Shown in pieces: positions 59,833 to 64,000 of a stretch of DNA of 64,000 nt. The DNA lies in NCBI GenBank assembly GCA_963853835.1, contig OY970834.1, positions 27,162,365-27,226,364 of the forward strand. The letters are read 5' to 3'. Both the position numbers and the translations under genes were made by a program. The stretch comes from Calendula officinalis. Lineage: Eukaryota > Streptophyta > Magnoliopsida > Asterales > Asteraceae. The notes below the pieces were generated by a model that was given only the letters and a program-made list of their open reading frames with translations, was not told where the DNA came from and searched no databases. The first letter of the stretch is position 1; each line of letters begins with the position of its first letter.

Positions 59833-62800
59833 ATGGAGATGATAAGCTCGTCTACTGGTTCGCATTATGAGCTATTGTTTGCAGCTGTATCTTTTATACC
59901 AATCACTCATTATGTGATCGGATTCATGTCGATTTTGTTAGTGATGTTGTACAATTTCCTTGAACTTCATATTGTTCAGGACTTATTGACTGGGTTTAGA
60001 GGTCAACGTGTGGATTTGACCTTTAATTCTGCCTCTCAACTCTACCAGGATGTTGTCTCCAAGTGCACACTTCTTCATGGAAGGTTCCAAATTATTTTTT
60101 CATGTTTTGCAATTGTGTTTTGAGTTTTTAACAAGTAATTATCAGTTGTTCGTGTGTATATGTTATTTAGTGACATTGGACATTGGACATGTTATGTTAA
60201 CTAATAATTGTATGTCTAGTTTAGCTATAAGCCAAATTAAAAACTTAAAAAAATTATTCCCCTTTATAAAGGGCTCCCGGGTGGCCAAGCTTATGCTCGA
60301 GATGTATGCGACCTAACCGTTGTCGTGATAGTTTTTGAACTTTGCACTGATCATCTGGTAAATGTTTACCCAGAGAGAGAGAGAGAGAGATTGAACCGGT
60401 GATTTCTATGAAGTCATCGGGAACTTTTACCCACTAGGTTATCACCAGATAGTTTATATGTCAAAGTTAAACGTTAGTGTTTACTTTGGGTTACTTTTGG
60501 TGTTTTGAAAGTTGAAGAATATAAATATGCAGGTACATGTCTACTCCATGGCTTTCTAGTCCTCATTTTCAGACTACTTTTTTGAGATTTTTTGGGAGGC
60601 CTCCTGTTTTTAACTACAGAAGGTGTCTATTCCTTTCATATTTCTTTCTATTCACAAATTATATATTCTCTCAAAATTAAACCATCAAAATGTGATCAAA
60701 ATTCTTTTGTTAGGGAGATACTTAACACAGGCGATGGAGGAATAGTAGCATTGGATTGGTTGGCCCGTCATGATGGTAACAATATTCCTTTATATTTGTT
60801 TAGTGTAATAAACTTTAGGATATAACCGTTTTACCGTAAGATTAAAAGGAGTCAATAACAAATTTTATTTGGTTTAATTTATTTTTCAGTCGTGGAGAAC
60901 GAAAACATGGGAAATGATGAGGTTCATCAAGATAGTAACACACCAATTGTCATAGTGATTCCAGGATTGACAAGTGATTCAGATTCTGTTGTAAGTTTAT
61001 GAACCGTTATTAACTATACTTTATTAAATTTCTTGAAAAAAAACAAATAACTTAGGCTAAAAACAATATAACTATTAATCAGATTTGATTTATTAATCCT
61101 AAATTTCTCTTCCTTTTTTCAGTATATAAAACATCTCACTTTCTACATGGCGAAACGTGGATGGAACGTTGTTGTGAGTAACCATCGAGGCCTCGGGGGA
61201 GTACCGTTGACCGTAAGTGATTAAGTCCCATGTTTTAATTTAAAAAAAAAAGATTTATTTTTCAAAATAGTGTTAATGAGGTGTATGTTTTGCAATACAG
61301 TCTGATTTCTTTTACAACGGTGGATGGACGAATGATTTACGCAAAGTAGTTGAACATATCCGCTCTCAATCACCTGATGTTCCTTTGTTTGTTGTTGGAA
61401 CAAGTCTTGGAGCAAATATGATGGTAATTTACAACATTTCTCCATTAATATTAAAGTTGTTTATCAGATAGCAATTCTAACTTCAAGAAAAAAAACTTTA
61501 AAAACAGAACATGTCCAAAGTGTTATTCAATGATTTATACAAGTAAAGTATATATTAATATAATATTAGAGGTTTTATAATCATGTTATTGTTCCAAATT
61601 CAGGTAAAATATCTAGGTGAAGATGGGGATGACATTCTTATAGATGGGGCTGCAGCTGTTTGTTGTCCTTGGGACCTCCTTGTGAGTATTTCACAAACAT
61701 AATTTACACATTTAACAAAGAAACGTTTAGTATAAATACGGTTTTTGTGTTGGCAGCTCTGTGACAGATTTATTGGGCGAAATGCGGTTCAAAGATTTTA
61801 CGACAAAGCCTTGGGAGCTGGTTTAAAACGTTATGCAAAGAAGTATGTATGCATTATCTTAAAAACGTCACTATACATGTTATCATTTTTTATTAAATTC
61901 TTGAAGCTTGATCATCCCAAAACCATTTGTGGGACGTTTTGATTTGTTAAGTTACTACTTTATGACTAACATTTTGGCTTTTATATATTGCAGGCATCAG
62001 GATTTTTTTACCCGCCTTTCAGATTGGGATGGCATCGAAAAGGTAATGTAATATCTATGTTATCTTTGGAGGTTTTACAAACTATAATCTACCCAAAACA
62101 TCATATTTCGGATACGTACTGTGATGATATTTAAGGGGTGAACTGGTTGAACAGTTGATACGGGTCAACTAATCACCTTCCAAATCGCGTTCAAATTGAA
62201 ATCACCTTCCAAATCAGTTTTATGTGGTTTTCCAATTAAGTATTCAAACTAAAATCACCTTCCAAATCATCTGATTTCACATGATTCGATTACCAAAAAT
62301 CGCCGTATCATCTTCCAAATCGCCTGATCCGATTTCCAATTTTGACGAACCAGCTTCCGAAGTTCAAACAAGATTACAAGTTACAACCGGGTCATAAACG
62401 GCTTCTGGGTCGCGAGGTTTCACAAAACCCACTGAGTTGCAATGGGTCATTAATGAGCATAAATCCGGATAATTATTACCCACTATCTTCGCACGGTCCT
62501 GGTTTAACTAGTTGAACTGGCAGGATTGAACCAGGTTTTAAAACACTAACAATAAGCTAATAAGCACTTAAACATACAATCCCAAACAAGCAAAGCCTCT
62601 ATTAGGTTTTTCTGCTTAATAATTTAGCAATACAAGATGGTTCCAATATTGTGTAATCTTGCAGGCACGGCGTGTTCGCGAGTTTGACACCAGTGGCACT
62701 TGTCGCATTGGAAAGTTTGATGTAAGACTAGTATTTCTTCATTTGTTCTTTTTTTTTTTTTTTTGGTTTAATTTGCATTGTTTGTTAAAGATGTTGTTGG

Positions 62801-63957
62801 TATTTCCTCAGACGGCCGACATATATTACAGGGAATCTAGTTGTGTGGGTTATGTTGGTCGTATAAAGGTGCCCCTTCTTTGCATCAGTGCATTAGATGA
62901 TCCAGTTTGCACCAAAGAAGCCCTTATATGGGATGAATGTCGGTACGTTCTTCTTTCATTATTTATCTGAATATTCACATTAATTAGTTATCTGAAACAG
63001 TTTCATTGCATTTTTAAAACTTAGGGTTAACAAGAATGTTATTTTAGCTACTACACAACACGGAGGCCATCTTGGATACTTCGATGGAATTGACGCCAAA
63101 GGCGTTTGGTAAAGCCTTTCTATCATTTCTAATGCATAACATAGCATACAAGAACGTATTAATTAACCATAAACTAACATATGTTTACTTAGGGATAGCT
63201 ATTCAGGTCGGGTTTGGATTCGTGGATTGTCAGGTTAAAAAAAAAAATCAATCTGAACCGGACTTGTTTATATAAACGGACATATATTTCAACCTTAACC
63301 TGTTTACTTTAAACACGATAACCGAATATATTGATACACAATATTTATAATATCCAGTACATAACAAACTTGCCTACGTATGAGATTTACAAGATATTTT
63401 AAATTAAACAATGATCTACAATATATTCTATCAATATATTCGGTTACACGAATATGGCCCATATAACCCGTTTAATTAAAGGGATTAAACATATTAGCGG
63501 TTTAAATGTGTCAAACAAGTCGACTTTTTAAATATATATGCAGAACCTACTAAACTATATATGTAGTTTTAAAATATATTTATTTTTCAAATATATGAAC
63601 TACTAAAGTATAAATACATCTATGTTTAAAGATGTTCTAATAATTAATCAGATTGACTCATTTACATTATCATCAACCCGAAAGTAACCTGTTTAATAAA
63701 CGGGTCAGTTGAGTCAACCCACAATTGACCCGTAACTTGTTTGCCTCAACGCTAACTTGTTTATTTTCGTGTCGGTCTCAAGTCGGGTCAGAACCGCCAC
63801 CAGTATGTTTACTGCTTATTACAAGTGTAAATAATATCCATAATGAACATTCTTAATTTTAATCCTGACCTGTGTTCCAATGTGCAGGTGGGTACGAGCT
63901 GTTGATGAATTCCTCACAATTCTAGGCTCTAGCACGATGATCCGCAGACAAAATAAG
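59833..63957 (+). CDS. EMB8-like alpha/beta hydrolase, copy 2 (3' end beyond window)
   Basis: Thirteen exons visible: 59833-60083, 60533-60622, 60714-60775, 60890-60990, 61123-61212, 61301-61423, 61604-61681, 61757-61842, 61994-62042, 62665-62721, 62812-62942, 63025-63108 and 63888-63957, all GT-AG, 424 codons. The last exon lies past the edge. Lengths equal those of the gene at 40618 exon by exon except exon 4 (101 vs 104) and exon 13 (70 vs 67). The N-terminal membrane anchor, VIVIPGLTSDSD, NHRGLGGVPLT, nucleophile elbow GTSLGAN, acid in SALDDPVC and His in TTQHGGHLGY are all kept, so the enzyme should be active. Introns 1, 9 and 12 are longer than in copy 1 and contain repeats (a SINE-like unit in intron 1, dispersed repeat copy C in intron 9). 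Confidence 0.93.
60260..60455 (-). repeat. tRNA-derived SINE candidate in intron 1 of hydrolase copy 2
   Basis: On the minus strand an A-box-like AACCTAGTGGGTAAAAG (about 60440) and a B-box-like GGTTCAATCTC (about 60395), spaced as in tRNA promoters, are followed by a (CT)n run (60372-60390) and a body to about 60260. This is the usual head of plant SINEs. Confidence 0.55.
62137..62546 (-). repeat. Dispersed repeat family, copy C, in intron 9 of hydrolase copy 2
   Basis: The reverse complement starts AGTGTTTTAAAACCTGGTTC and matches copies A and B (GCTCATTAATGACC, GACCCGGTTGTAACTTGTAA, GAAGATGATACG). It is longer, with a GATTTGGAAGGTGAT unit repeated at its far end. Confidence 0.75.
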
Positions 63958-64000
63958 GTAAAATATATGAGCTAAAACTGAACACTTTAAAATTAATAAT

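Overview
The window is nuclear DNA of a flowering plant. Genes have many GT-AG introns, intergenic DNA is AT-rich, and most of the sequence is transposons. Several transposon ORFs, including a SANT/Myb-like Harbinger ORF and a Copia 3' ORF usually annotated 'synaptobrevin, longin-like', are types I associate with Asteraceae genomes. I therefore infer a eudicot, probably Asteraceae, without naming a species.

Seven host loci are supported: a small basic, probably mitochondrial protein (11.6-12.7 kb, +); a polygalacturonase that looks broken (15.1-17.5 kb, -); an intronless DUF679/DMP membrane protein (27.7-28.3 kb, -); an RBM22/MAC5-type CCCH-RRM splicing factor (30.5-32.3 kb, -); a plastid BASS1-like transporter (36.2-39.6 kb, +); and two EMB8-like alpha/beta hydrolases (40.6-43.8 kb, and from 59.8 kb to the window edge, both +). 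The two hydrolases share almost identical exon sizes, so they are a tandem duplication.

The mobile fraction is rich and mostly well delimited. It includes two Mutator-like elements with 9-bp target duplications (2.1-3.3 and 29.4-30.2 kb), MITEs sitting in TA/CA microsatellites, a PIF/Harbinger-like element carrying only a Myb-like ORF plus a short relative beside BASS1, three Stowaway-like MITEs, a three-copy dispersed repeat, a 2.4-kb solo LTR, an internally deleted Gypsy element (23.7-26.9 kb), tRNA-derived SINE candidates, and an 11.65-kb Copia (SIRE-like) element at 47.9-59.6 kb on the minus strand.

The Copia element is the most striking object. Its two 644-bp LTRs differ at 5 positions, it has a 5-bp target duplication (TTTTT), and it carries a third ORF region beyond pol. 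It is interrupted by a 192-bp CACTA-type MITE. It also contains about 40 copies of the 8-mer CAGTAGTA (or its complement) across LTRs, spacer and coding regions, where chance predicts less than one. This resembles the dispersed target motifs of TE-encoded anti-silencing proteins (Arabidopsis VANDAL/VANC). That parallel is the main hypothesis offered here; it is inference, not demonstrated.
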